The notes: generated by a model not told the origin, from the sequence alone. Shown: positions 36,768 to 46,256, numbered from the stretch's first letter. The stretch is DNA of 64,000 nucleotides from DASSUW01 sp963844205 (GCA_963844205.1 CAWJNK010000009.1:12238-76237); one strand, 5' to 3'. Numbers and translations: made by a program.

Positions 36768-37133
36768 GACGATCATGCACGCAACGGGCAGCGCGAATGT
36801 GTCCCTTTCGTGTCCGCCAGGCTCCGTTTTCGGCTCTGTAGAGCAAAGAGCCGCGGAATCATAATCCGCGTGTCGGGGGTTCGAGTCCCTCCTCCGGCAT
36901 GAGAAGCACCTGCAAACAGGTGCTTTCCGCGACTCCAAGGACACGCGGAATATTTCCGCGTGTCACCCACGCCGACTCCCCCCGGATTTGGCGGAGCCAC
37001 GTGGTGTCGTGCGCGGCACGCTGACATTTTCGTCCCCCGAGCAGTCCCCCGGCCGCAGCGCCGGGCCGGCGGCGCCGAGGGTCCACCAGACTGCCGGACC
37101 GGACCGCAATGTGCCTCGTGCAAGGTCGTCAGG
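36768..37133 (+). repeat. Dispersed repeat copy C (best-preserved hairpins)
   Basis: tRNA-like core 36853-36899, same as copies A and B. Hairpin 1 (36904-36925) is a perfect 9-bp stem AAGCACCTG/CAGGTGCTT with loop AAA-type, followed by T-rich sequence like a terminator. Hairpin 2 (36940-36964) is a perfect 11-bp stem GACACGCGGAA/TTCCGCGTGTC. The left part contains GGCTCTGTAGAGC (36832-36844), the uninterrupted version of the site where IS110 entered copy B. Confidence 0.78.
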
Positions 37134-37208
37134 CGCCGCCAGCGAGGCGAGCGCCGGGCTCCGTGACGCAGACGGAGCCGCGCGGTTCGCGTGCGGGGCG
37201 GGGCAGCT

Positions 37209-37796
37209 TCAGGCCGCGCTCGGCATCAGCGTGCGCAGCCGGTCGGGGTAGTCGGTGATGACCCCGTCAACGCCGGCGTCCATCAGCGAGGCCATGGTCG
37301 CCCGGTCGTTGATCGTCCACGGGATCACGGCCATCCCGGCGTCATGTGCCTCGGCCACGAGCTCCGGCGTCGTGTACGGCCGGTAGTCCGGATCGTTCAC
37401 GGTCCCGCCCTGCGGGTTGCCGTGGACGGGCGAGATCGCGGCGGCGCCGAAGGAGTCGGCCGCCGCGACGAGGCTGCCGCCGAAGTCGTCGATGTCGATG
37501 CCGCCGAGCCACGGCGACGCGCCGGGTTGGCCGACCTGCAGGAAGTCGCCGTTGGTGAGCGCCACGATCGGCAGCCGCGGCTCGACCTCGCGCATCCGCA
37601 TCAGCGCGCCCCAGTCGAAGCTCTGGATCGTCACGCGGTTGAGCAGGCCGGCCTCGCGCACCTCGCGCGCGACGTTCTGCACGAACTGCTCGCGCGGCGC
37701 GGTCTCGTCGGGCGCACTGGCCTCCACCTTGGTCTCGACGTTGAGCCAGACCTGGTTGGCCTTGTAACAGTCGACGAGATCGAACACCTCGGTCAA
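37209..37796 (-). pseudogene. Glycerophosphodiester phosphodiesterase, C-terminal fragment (first copy)
   Basis: 195 residues of the GDPD TIM-barrel: NVETKVEA (metal ligand Glu-x-Lys), IQSFDW and the C-terminal GVITDYPDRLRTL. The N-terminal HRG active-site segment is missing; upstream the frame is broken (CTCCTTGACC in place of CTCTTGACC) and then the poly-G tract begins. In full-length form such enzymes split glycerophosphodiesters into glycerol-3-phosphate and an alcohol, usually outside the membrane. Confidence 0.85.
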
Positions 37797-37832
37797 GGAG
37801 CGGCATCCGCGCTCCCTCGACGACGCGCTGAT

Positions 37833-37961
<129 letters not shown>

Positions 37962-38076
37962 CGCGGGTGGCGTCAGGGTCTCTAGTCTGCCGGTCTGGTC
38001 TGGTACGCGCTCGTGTAGGTCGCGGCAGGCGTTCGCTATGTCGCAGACGGAGCCGCGGTTAGTGCGGGGCGGGCAG

Positions 38077-38999
38077 CTAGGCCGCGCTGGGCATCAGCGT
38101 GCGCAGCCGGTCGGGGTAGTCGGTGATGAGCCCGTCAACGCCGGCGTCCATCAGCGAGGCCATGGTCGCCCGATCGTTGATCGTCCACGGGATCACGGCC
38201 ATCCCGGCGTCATGTGCCTCGGCCACGAGCTCCGGCGTCGTGTACGGCCGGTAGTCCGGATCGTTCACGGTCCCGCCCTGCGGGTTGCCGTGGACGGGCG
38301 AGATCGCGTCGGCGCCGAAGGAGTCGGCCGCCGCGACGAGGCTGCCGCCGAAGTCGTCGATGTCGATTGCCGCCGAGCCACGGCGACGCGCCGGGCTGGC
38401 CGACCTGCAGGAAGTCGCCGTTGGTGAGCGCCACGATCGGCAACCGCGGCTCGACCTCGCGCATCCGCATCAGCGCGCCCCAGTCGAAGCTCTGGATCGT
38501 CACGCGGTTGAGCAGGCCGGCCTCGCGCACCTCGCGTGCGACGTTCTGCACGAACTGCTCGCGCGGCGCGGTCTCGTCGGGCGCACCGGCCTCCACCTTG
38601 GTCTCGACGTTGAGCCAGACCTGGTTGGCCTTGTATCAGTCGACGAGATCGAACACCTCGGTCAAGAGCGGCATCCGCGCTCCCTCGACGACGCGCTGAT
38701 CGGGGTACTGCGGCAGCGGCTTGTCGCACCGCAGCGTCCAGACCTGCTGGAGCGTCAGGTTCCGGATGTAGTCGCCGACGTTACGGGAACTCCGGATCGC
38801 CGGGGAACGCCGGGGCGGTGTCGCGGCACTTGGCCGAGGACACGCGCCGGTCGTGCGTGACGACCGTGTAGCCGTCCTCGGTGATCTGCACGTCGAGATC
38901 GAGCGTCGTCACGCCCAGCTCGAGCGCGTTGGCGAACCCCTCGAGCGTGCTTTCGGTGACGAGCCCGATCCCGCCGCGATGCGCCTGCAGTTCGACGTG
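38077..38999 (-). pseudogene. Glycerophosphodiester phosphodiesterase, broken (second copy)
   Basis: Contains the missing front part: LQAHRGGIGLVTESTLEGF (catalytic HRG and Glu) and LDLDVQITEDGYTVVTHDR, then the segment shared with the first copy. The frame is interrupted near 38780 (one-base insertion), by TGA at about 38636 where the first copy has TGT, and by an extra T near 38367. No signal peptide or start codon can be assigned, because the sequence before AHRGG changes character near 38985 (where the plus strand carries an unidentified 30-residue tail ending GPGEFQR). Combining both copies gives most of one intact gene. Confidence 0.75.
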
Positions 39000-39152
39000 C
39001 CGTATCGCGACATCGCCGAGCCGCCGGCCGGCGACTGGCAGGTCAACGGCCCGGGCGAGTTCCAGCGGTAGTTTTCGGTGGCCCCGGCGCCACGACCGAC
39101 GGAGTCGGTTCTGGCGCCGTCCAGCCGCTCACTCCCGCCTCAGGAGCTCTCA

Positions 39153-40154
39153 ATGAAGGCGATCACGCAGGACCGCTACGGCTCGTCGGACGTCCTCCGG
39201 CTGGAAGAGATCGCGACGCCGACGCCCGGAGCCGACGAGGTCCTGCTGCGCGTACGCGCCGCCGGCGTCGGTCCGGAGGTGTGGCACCTGATGACAGGAC
39301 GGCCCTACTTCGTGCGCCTGATGGGCTTCGGGGTGCGCCGGCCCAAGCAGCGCGTTCCGGGCCGCGACGTCGCCGGGGTTGTCGAGGCCGTAGGGAGCGC
39401 AGTGTCGGTGTTCCGGTCCGGCGACGAGGTCTTCGGGAGCGCCCGGGGCACGCTGGGGGAGTACGCCTGCGGCTCCGCCGCCGACACGGGCAAGGTCGGG
39501 GGCGCCGGCGTGCTGGCACCCAAGCCGGCCAACCTCACGTTCGAGCAGGCGGCCGCGGTTCCGACCTCGGGCGCCTCCGCATTGCAGGGCCTGCGCGACG
39601 CGGGCGCTCTCCGAGCCGGCCAGTCGGTGCTGATCATCGGCGCGTCGGGCGGCGTAGGCACTTTCGCCGTGCAGATCGCGAAGGCGCTCGAGGCGCACGT
39701 CACGGGCGTCTGCAGCACCGCCAAGGCGGACCTCGTCGCCTCGCTCGGCGCCGACGCGGTGATCGACTACACGCGCGAGGACTTCGTCGACCGGCCGGAG
39801 CGCTACGACCTGATCCTGGACACCGCGGGCCGGCGTCCGCTGTCGCGCCTGCGCCGCTCGCTCGCCCCGCGGGGGACGCTCGTGATCGTCGGCGGCGAAG
39901 GCGGCAACAACGTGACGGGCGGCTTCGAGCGCCAGCTGCGCGCGGCTGCGCTGTCACGGCTCTCCGGCGGCCAGCGGCTGGTGCCGCTCACCGCCGACGA
40001 CAAGCGTTCGGACCTGCTCTTCCTCAAGGACCTCATCGAGGACGGCAAGCTGACGCCGGTCGTCGACCGGACGTTCCCGCTCGCCGAGGCCGCCAGGGCG
40101 CTCACCGACGAAGCAGAGGGACACGGGCGCGGAAAGAAGGTGCTCGCCGTCTGA
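39153..40154 (+). CDS. NAD(P)H:quinone reductase / zinc-type alcohol dehydrogenase-like (MDR)
   Basis: 333 residues from ATG 39153 with CAGGAG 6 nt upstream; a longer frame to 39078 has no support. GroES-like N-terminal domain with PGRDVAGVVEAVG, then the Rossmann domain with GASGGVGTFAVQIAK (nucleotide loop) near 145-160 and CSTAKADLVASLGADAVIDY. The zinc ligands of true alcohol dehydrogenases are not seen, so it belongs to the quinone-oxidoreductase branch that reduces quinones or enones with NADPH. No operon partner is evident. Confidence 0.9.
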   Translation: MKAITQDRYGSSDVLRLEEIATPTPGADEVLLRVRAAGVGPEVWHLMTGRPYFVRLMGFGVRRPKQRVPGRDVAGVVEAVGSAVSVFRSGDEVFGSARGTLGEYACGSAADTGKVGGAGVLAPKPANLTFEQAAAVPTSGASALQGLRDAGALRAGQSVLIIGASGGVGTFAVQIAKALEAHVTGVCSTAKADLVASLGADAVIDYTREDFVDRPERYDLILDTAGRRPLSRLRRSLAPRGTLVIVGGEGGNNVTGGFERQLRAAALSRLSGGQRLVPLTADDKRSDLLFLKDLIEDGKLTPVVDRTFPLAEAARALTDEAEGHGRGKKVLAV

Positions 40155-40256
40155 GCGGCATCCAGCGCTGCCGGCAGACCGCACCGGACCCAGGCGCGCC
40201 ATGGCGCTGCCATGAGGCGCGTGCCCGGCCTTCAGGCCGATCCGGGGCGCTTGCCG

Positions 40257-41041
40257 CTAGTGCGCGGCATGCTCCGAGCGCACGTGCGCGCGATACTCGC
40301 GGTATCGCAGCGACTCGTACGCGATCAGGCCGACCCAGGCGGCGGCCAGCAGCGCTAGCGTTGCGAGCCCCGAGGCCTCCATCGCGATCGGCACCAGCGC
40401 GAGGCACACAGCCGCCGTCACGATCCGCGCCCGTGCGACGGTGCCGGTGTTGCGCATGCGGAAAGGCGACCATCCCGGGCGCATATACGGCGAGACCGCC
40501 GCACGATCAGGAGAAAGTGGAGTAGCGCGTAGGAATCGCGCGCGATCCGCAGCTGCTAGACGCCGACGGCTTCGCGGAACCTACGCTCAGCCACGAGCGC
40601 CGGGGATCGCCGACCACAGCAGGCTGGGGACCTGGCGACGCAGCGCCACGTCGCCGCGGGCCGCGACCCTAACAGCGCGATGTGCAAGATCCGCGCGGCG
40701 AGGTAGGCCAGGCCCCAGAGCACGCCGTCGTCGCCGAACGCGCCCGGCGTCGCGAGCGCGGCGACGAGGAAGGCGCCCATCGCCAGGAATATGACGACGC
40801 GCGGCGCGCCGAGCTCGGGTCGACCGTGCTCGTCAGGCACGCATAGCCGCTCCACGCCCACCACAGGATCGCCAGGATCATCAGCCCGCGCCCCATGCCG
40901 GCGAACGTCGGGTCGTCGGCCATGAACGCGGTGTCCTGGGTCAGCGCGAACACGAAGACGAGGTCGAAGAACAACTGAGCGGCGTCACGCGCGCCTCGGC
41001 GTCGTCCGGGCGGACGATCCTGCGCGGCGGCACTGCGACGG
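40257..41041 (-). pseudogene. LtrA-family membrane protein, frameshifted and internally deleted
   Basis: Segments typical of low-temperature-requirement A proteins appear in order but in different frames: RPDDAEARVTPL near 41000, LFFDLVFVFALTQ near 40965 after a one-base deletion, GRGLMILAILWWAWSGYA, then VIFLAMGAFLVAALATPGAFGDD in a second frame, and finally only the last spans (ALLAAAWVGLIAYESLRYREYR, shortened here) at the C-terminus. About half of the normal 380-400 residues are missing. Confidence 0.8.
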
Positions 41042-41049
41042 TGGGTTAG

Positions 41050-41299
41050 CTCACTCCAGGAAACGATAGGCGCGCGAGAAGCCGCTTCTCGCGATCAAGG
41101 CTCCGCTTGTCATGACCGCTCGCGCGAACCGAGCCGGCGCCGAACACCATCCGGCCGTTGGATAGGTGGTGCCCGCTGGCGACCTGCTTCGCGAGCGGCG
41201 CGGCGTTGAGGCCGCGCGCCTCGGCGCGCCGTGCCCAGTCAGCAGCGGATGCCGTGTGACCCCGGCGACCAAGTTCGGAAGCCCGATCGCGATGTCCAC
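41050..41299 (-). pseudogene. Luciferase-like (F420/flavin) monooxygenase remnant
   Basis: Minus strand starts GTG 41299 with VDIAIGLPNLVAGVTRH, the usual first strand of bacterial-luciferase-like oxidoreductases, then after a frame change DWARRAEARGL, the first helix. After that only about 50 unrelated codons follow to 41050. Remainder of the barrel is absent. Confidence 0.6.
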
Positions 41300-41387
41300 G
41301 GGCGCATATTGACGGTCCGGCGGCGCCGAGCGAAAGACGCTGCTGTTCGTCCTGCGCGCCGCCTGAGCTTCGGTACGGTCCCGCGCG

Positions 41388-43283
41388 GTGGTGAGGTCGC
41401 GCGGCTCCTTCGAAGGCACAGCGTGGGTCCGCCGGCTCAAGACGCCGCTGCGCGAGTTCCTGCGCACGGAGACGGCCGGCGCCGCCTTCCTGCTCTTCGC
41501 CGCCGCGACCGCGCTGCTGTGGGCGAACGTCGATGCCGCCTCCTACGAGGATCTCTGGCACACGGAGCTCGAGATCGCGCTCGGCGACGACGGCATCGCG
41601 CTGTCGCTGCGCGAGTGGGTCAACGCCGGCCTGATGACGTTCTTCTTCTTCGTGCTCGGCCTGGAGGGGCGGCGCGAGTTCGACCTCGGTGAGCTGCGCG
41701 ACCGGCGGCGGCTCGCGCTGCCCATGGTCGCCGCCGTCGGCGGGATGGGCGCCGCGATCGCGATCTACCTCGCCTTCAACCTCGGCGGCCCCGCCGCGCA
41801 CGGGTGGGGCGTCGCGATGTCGACCGACACGGCGCTCGCGCTCGGGATCCTGTCCCTGGTGGGGCGGCGCATGCCCGACCGCCTGCGCGTCTTCCTGCTG
41901 ACCGTCGTGGTCGTCGACGACCTGCTGGCCCTGGTGGTCATCGCCGCCGCCTACACCGAGGGGCTGCACATGACTGCACTGCTGTGGGCGGTCGGCTTCT
42001 ACGCCGCCATGCTCGTCGCGCGCGCGGCCGGTATGCGCGCCGGCTCCGTGTACTTCCTGCTCGGCCTCGCGGCGTGGGTGGCGCTGCTCGCGTCCGGCGT
42101 CGAGCCTGTGGTGCTCGGCCTCTTGATGGGCTTGCTGGTGTGGGCCAGCCCCGTGCCGCAGGCGGCTCTCGCCGGCGCCGGCGAGCGCTTTCGCCGCTTC
42201 CGCGAGCAGCCCACGCCGGAGCTCGAGCGGTGGGCGCGCGAGGGTATCCGAGGAGCGGTGCCCCCGAACGAGCGGCTGCTCGCTCTCTGGCACCCCTGGA
42301 CGAGTTACGTGATCGTGCCGCTCTTCGCCTTCGCGAACGCCGGCATCGCGATCGACTCCGAGCTGCTCGAGCGTGCGGTGAGCTCGCCCGTCACGGTCGG
42401 CATCTTCCTCGGCTACGTCCTGGGCAAGCCGTTGGGGATCGTGGGCGGGGCGGTGCTCGTGACGCGGCTCTCGCGCGGGGGGCTCCGCCCGCCGGTCGGC
42501 TGGGCGGCCGTCCTCGGCGCCGGGACGATCGCCGGCGTGGGCTTCACCGTCTCGCTGCTGGTCGCCGCGCTGGCGTTCGAGGGCCCGCGGCTCGAGGAGG
42601 CCAAGGCCGGGATCCTCGCCGCGGCGGTCGGTGCGGCCGCCATGACGTGGCTGGTGTTCCGCCTCACGTCGCTGCTGCCGTGGCAGCGCCGGGTCGCGGC
42701 GCTGCTGGGCGGGGACGAGCCGCTGGTCGATCTCGCGTACGGCGTCGACGCCGAGCGTGACCACATCCGGGGCCCGCTCGAGGCGCCGGTCACCGTCGTC
42801 GAGTACGGCGACTTCGAATGCCCATACTGTGGGCAGGCGGAGCCGGCCGTACGCGAGCTGCTGCGCGACTTCGCGGACGTCCGCTACGTCTGGCGGCACC
42901 TGCCGCTGTCCGACGTGCACCCGTACGCCGAGCTCGCCGCCGACGCCTCGGAGGCGGCCGCCGTGCAGGGGGCGTTCTGGCAGATGCACGACCGGCTGCT
43001 CGCGCATCAGGGCGCGCTCGAGTTCCCCGACCTCGTGGGCTACGCCGAGCAGCTCGGGCTCGACGTCGAGCGCTTCGCCGAAGACCTGCAGGGCGGCGTC
43101 GGCGCGCGCCGCATCGCTGAGGACAAGGAGGGGGCCGACCTCAGCGGCGTGTCCGGCACGCCGACCTTCTTCGTGAACGGGCGCCGCCACTACGGGGCGT
43201 ACGACCTCGACTCGCTGGCCGCGGGCGTCCGCGCGGCGGGGGCGCGCGCCATGCTGGGGTCGCCCCCGCTGGACCTTCACTGA
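41388..43283 (+). CDS. nhaA: Na+/H+ antiporter NhaA fused to a DsbA-like thioredoxin domain
   Basis: 631 residues. Residues 1 to about 415 form the NhaA antiporter with 11-12 spans; the paired aspartates of the ion site are in VVVVDDLLAL (about 173-182), and an FAFANAGI segment and a GKPLGI segment are typical. After a linker a DsbA-like thioredoxin fold carries C478-P-Y-C481 in YGDFECPYCGQ and a cis-Pro loop SGTPTFFVNGR. NhaA alone is about 390 residues. Such fusions are known in actinobacteria. The GTG start at 41388 is the first plausible one. The C-terminal domain could sense or form disulfides linked to sodium/proton exchange (inference). Confidence 0.92.
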   Translation: MVRSRGSFEGTAWVRRLKTPLREFLRTETAGAAFLLFAAATALLWANVDAASYEDLWHTELEIALGDDGIALSLREWVNAGLMTFFFFVLGLEGRREFDLGELRDRRRLALPMVAAVGGMGAAIAIYLAFNLGGPAAHGWGVAMSTDTALALGILSLVGRRMPDRLRVFLLTVVVVDDLLALVVIAAAYTEGLHMTALLWAVGFYAAMLVARAAGMRAGSVYFLLGLAAWVALLASGVEPVVLGLLMGLLVWASPVPQAALAGAGERFRRFREQPTPELERWAREGIRGAVPPNERLLALWHPWTSYVIVPLFAFANAGIAIDSELLERAVSSPVTVGIFLGYVLGKPLGIVGGAVLVTRLSRGGLRPPVGWAAVLGAGTIAGVGFTVSLLVAALAFEGPRLEEAKAGILAAAVGAAAMTWLVFRLTSLLPWQRRVAALLGGDEPLVDLAYGVDAERDHIRGPLEAPVTVVEYGDFECPYCGQAEPAVRELLRDFADVRYVWRHLPLSDVHPYAELAADASEAAAVQGAFWQMHDRLLAHQGALEFPDLVGYAEQLGLDVERFAEDLQGGVGARRIAEDKEGADLSGVSGTPTFFVNGRRHYGAYDLDSLAAGVRAAGARAMLGSPPLDLH

Positions 43284-43287
43284 GCAG

Positions 43288-43575
43288 CTAGGCAGGCGCG
43301 GATCCCGAGCGCGATCGCCAGGTGGGTCGTGCCGGTGCCGCAGCGCAGCGATGCTTGGAAGGCGAAGTCGAACTCCTCGATCGTCTAGCGCGCCGGGAAG
43401 CGCGCGGCCTCGATGCGCGCCTGGCGGCCTCGGTCTTCAGTAATGCGGCGGCGAATTGCTCGTAGGTCCAGTCCTCGTGGCGGGCTCGGTCGGCGAGCTT
43501 GGGCAACGCGCGCGCGGCCGCCGGCGCCTTGAGAACGCGGAAAAGGTGTGCCAGCTCGGTCGCGGGCTTGCTCAT
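43288..43575 (-). pseudogene. IS21 helper ATPase IstB, deleted remnant
   Basis: The N-terminus is intact (ATELAHLFRVLKAPAAARALPKL, shortened here, then DWTYEQFAAALL). The frame then shifts; other frames show ARFPAR and FDFAFQAS, and the last codons resume at HLAIALGIRACLA. The Walker A loop between them is deleted. A working IstB has about 250 residues. It sits after the IstA tail with a 4-nt overlap, the usual IS21 order. Confidence 0.8.
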
Positions 43576-43860
43576 GCGATCAGGGCGTCGTAGCCGGGCC
43601 AGCGGCGGACCTCGACCTGCGGTTCGGCGGGCGGTCGGCGCGCGGTCTTGAGCGCGCGGGCGTGCTCGAGCGCGGTGATCGTCCGGTGGCGGGCGAACGC
43701 GCGGCTGTGGCGGCAGGCCAGCTCGCCGGTGTCCAGCGCAACCGCCGTGATGTGCTGCTGATCGACTGAGACCTCGACGCGGCGGCCGACCAGCGCCGGG
43801 TCCAGGCTGTAGTCGTCGGTGTCAACCGCTGGTGCTAGCCGCACGTTGAGGCACTCCTCA
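43572..43860 (-). pseudogene. IS21 transposase IstA, C-terminal fragment
   Basis: About 95 residues: LNVRLAPAVDTDDYSLDPAL, then GRRVEVSVDQQHITAVALD and FARHRTITALEHARAL, the beta-barrel C-terminal domain of Mu/IS21-type transposases. The catalytic core is missing because the sequence is cut at about 43860, 100 bp before the effector-like gene at 43959. Confidence 0.8.
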
Positions 43861-43958
43861 GCGCCGGTCGAGCCGGGGCCGACGCACCGGGAAGCGGGAT
43901 GTTCGGGCACGAACCCGCGGCTGATGCCGAATTGCGGGGGGCGTAAGCTCGCGGTGCC

Positions 43959-45866
43959 ATGACCACAGTGTTCGAGAACGGTGAGCGGCGGAGGCAGCGA
44001 CGCGCGCCGGATCGCGCGCGCGCTATGACGCACGCGACCGCGGTGCCACGCCCCGCGGCCGCGCCGCAGCATACGCGCGCGCTCGTGGAGTCGCTGCAGC
44101 GCTCGGCCGGCAACCGCGCCACCACGGAGCTGTTGCGTGCGCACAACACCGCGCCGCCGCGACCGCTGCTGCTGCGCAAGGGATCGAAGCCGCTGGTCAC
44201 GCAGCTCGCCAAGAGCACGCCCGCGGGCCTGGCGGAGTGGGCAAGCGCGGTCGAGAGCCGGCCCGACGCCGAGTTCGCCGCGATCATGCAGCGGATCCGG
44301 GATTACGACGCTCTCGCCGACGGCCGGCCAAGCGCCCAGCTCGCGCACCTCGACGAGACCCATGACGCGCTGCGCGCGTATGTCGGTCGGGTCGCGCCCA
44401 CATGGGAGCAGGAGGAGCTCGAGAGGCTCTCGGCGCTGACCCTGGTCGTCAACGATGAGCGGGCGACGGTCACGGTGCAGCAGATGCGGCTTGTGCGCTA
44501 CACGCGCGACGCGGACGCGCCGTACGAGCAGATGACCGCGGAGGGGATGCTGTGGACGCACGCCGAGTGGGCGAACTCGGCCACCACCATGAAGCTCAGG
44601 GGGCGGCAGTACTTCGACGCGCTCTCGGCCGAGAACCGCAAATGGATGCGTGGGCAGCTCCCGGGGAGCCGCTTGTTCGGGCCCGAGAAGTGGGTCGAGC
44701 CGATGTTGGTCAAGGTGCGGGCGGCGCTGGAGTCCGCTGTGCTCAATCACTACACGACGGCGGCCCGGGCGCAGCTGATGCTCACGGGGGGCGGCCTGAA
44801 GTCGAAGACGATGCTCACCAAGGACGTCGCGGGCTACCGCCACAACACGTCGGCGTACGACGACTACGGGCTGGCGAACATCGGCTTCGTGTTCTTCTTC
44901 ATCGAGGCGTCGGGTACGCCGATGCGCGACACCCGGTTCGCGCAGGGCGGTAAGGACGAGGGCCCGTCGAGCCCTGCACGGATCTCGATCCCCATTCGCG
45001 AATCCGGGCTGCTCACCAACGGCTGGGTGATGCTCAGTGACTTCGCCCAGCGCGAGTTCCCGACCGTTCTGGCGAAGCCCGAGGCGCGGACGGAGACGTT
45101 CTCGGAGCTTCCCACGCGCCTCGAGAAGGCAAAAGCGGAGAAGGGCAAGGGCTTCGACCTGCCGGTCCGGCGTTTCGAGGCGGGCGTCGTGCCGCTAGGT
45201 GAAGAGGAGACGATCCGGCTGGCCGAACGCGAGCCCGACAGCGAGCGCCGTCAGGCGCAGATGAACGTCACGGCACAGGTCAGGGGCGACGCGCAGAGCG
45301 CGATGGTCTATGGCAAGAACGAGCGGTACGCCGAGCGGCTGGCGCAGAACGTGCTCGTCGGGCCCGACATCATCCCCGGCCTGGCCGAGCGCGCGGTCGT
45401 CGAAATCAGCCGGATCGGCAAGTCGAACCCGGCACTTGCCAAGCGGATCACGTCGATGGACGGGCCGCCGCTGGTTCGTTTCCTGCTCAAGGACCTCCTG
45501 CGACCACAGGCCATGGTTCCGAACACCGTTGCGATCGAGGAGCGCCACATCGAGCCGACGCCGAAGAAGGCCGCCAAGGAAGAGGCGGTCGAGCCGGTGA
45601 CGTCACCATCCGCTCAGGCTCCTCCCGGGCGAGAGGCGCTCATGAAGCAGGGACTCGCCGACCTGGAAGCGCTCGCCGAGGAGTGGCGGAAACGGGGCAA
45701 CCCCGGTGACCCGCCGGGCTATCACGACCGTCGCGCCGCCTTCAACTCGATCGCCATCGCGCCGCCGGACATCACGATCGAGCAGATGCAGGAGGACACT
45801 GCGACGTGGCTTCAACAGGCGCGTAACGTCTGGCTGCCACCGCTTGTCTCCGGCGTCCCCCAGTAG
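43959..45866 (+). CDS. Large protein with LQRSAGN motif, injection-system-cargo-like or polymorphic-toxin-like
   Basis: 635 residues. The N-terminus is a basic, disordered, proline/alanine-rich tail with ALVESLQRSAGNRATTEL at 41-58. Short LQ-x-x-AGN motifs after a disordered head are common in proteins encoded with extracellular contractile injection systems. The body (about 90-530) is soluble, with a patch YDDYGLANIGFVFFFIEASG near 305 that may be a toxin-like enzyme core, and a lysine/glutamate-rich linker before a small helical C-terminal piece. No signal peptide. No immunity gene or tail genes lie beside it; a decayed DUF4926 gene follows. Function unproven. Confidence 0.7.
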   Translation: MTTVFENGERRRQRRAPDRARAMTHATAVPRPAAAPQHTRALVESLQRSAGNRATTELLRAHNTAPPRPLLLRKGSKPLVTQLAKSTPAGLAEWASAVESRPDAEFAAIMQRIRDYDALADGRPSAQLAHLDETHDALRAYVGRVAPTWEQEELERLSALTLVVNDERATVTVQQMRLVRYTRDADAPYEQMTAEGMLWTHAEWANSATTMKLRGRQYFDALSAENRKWMRGQLPGSRLFGPEKWVEPMLVKVRAALESAVLNHYTTAARAQLMLTGGGLKSKTMLTKDVAGYRHNTSAYDDYGLANIGFVFFFIEASGTPMRDTRFAQGGKDEGPSSPARISIPIRESGLLTNGWVMLSDFAQREFPTVLAKPEARTETFSELPTRLEKAKAEKGKGFDLPVRRFEAGVVPLGEEETIRLAEREPDSERRQAQMNVTAQVRGDAQSAMVYGKNERYAERLAQNVLVGPDIIPGLAERAVVEISRIGKSNPALAKRITSMDGPPLVRFLLKDLLRPQAMVPNTVAIEERHIEPTPKKAAKEEAVEPVTSPSAQAPPGREALMKQGLADLEALAEEWRKRGNPGDPPGYHDRRAAFNSIAIAPPDITIEQMQEDTATWLQQARNVWLPPLVSGVPQ

Positions 45867-46064
45867 CGCCCTCGACGTCGTCGCGCTGCTCACCGATTCC
45901 GGGCGCCGGCCGGCGGGCACGGTCGGCACGGTCGTCGAGGTCGACGACCACAGCGCGCTCGTCGAGATGGTCTGACGAGCGCGGACACGCGCTGGACTTC
46001 GTGAGCCTGCCGCACGACGCGCTGACGTCCTCCGGCGGGGGCGTTTCGCGCGCAGCGTCGTAGC
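45867..46064 (+). pseudogene. DUF4926-type small protein gene, frameshifted and lacking a start
   Basis: Begins abruptly after the stop of the previous gene with LDVVALLTDSGRRPAGTVGT, then VVEVDDHSALVEMV, the typical small SH3-like DUF4926 fold. At 45974 a one-base shift leads to TGA; the next frame continues the same domain (DERGHALDFVSLPHDALT). DUF4926 genes often accompany small toxin-like partners. The 5' junction coincides with that of the fragment at 9826. Confidence 0.65.
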
Positions 46065-46082
46065 CCGAGCCAAGCACCGCCC

Positions 46083-46172
46083 GCGCTTCTGTCCCCTTTT
46101 CTTTCCCCCAGGCCCCCAAACCGACGCTGCAGAGCCAAAGCGCTGCGGAATCATGATCCGCGTGCTTTCTGC
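46083..46172 (+). repeat. Dispersed repeat copy E, deleted derivative
   Basis: Left part and anticodon-like stem-loop (46145-46161, loop ATCATGA) match copy A, but the T-arm, acceptor half and first arm of hairpin 1 are missing: CCGCGTG joins directly to CTTTCTG. In copy A both break sites carry GTG, so a microhomology deletion of about 50 bp explains the structure. Confidence 0.7.
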
Positions 46173-46218
46173 CAGGTTCGCGCGCTCCCCGGCCCGGTGG
46201 TCCCGTGAGCCGACGCAC

Positions 46219-46256
46219 TTGCCAAAGGTAGTACCGATACCGTACTATCTAGTACG
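46219..46256 (+). promoter_or_regulatory. MarR promoter with overlapping operator; leaderless start likely
   Basis: TTGCCA (46219-46224), 18-nt spacer, TACTAT (46243-46248) place the transcription start at about 46255-46256, which is the GTG start codon itself; no ribosome site is present. The palindrome CGTACT-ATCT-AGTACG (46241-46256) covers the -10 and the start, and extra GTAC half-sites flank it on both sides, an arrangement expected for an autorepressing MarR dimer. Confidence 0.6.

Noticed and set aside
36853..36899. Small protein encoded by the repeat (minus-strand peptides such as GGTRTPDTRIMIP)
   Set aside because: These are the familiar spurious translations of tRNA-like sequence, recurring only because the DNA is repeated.
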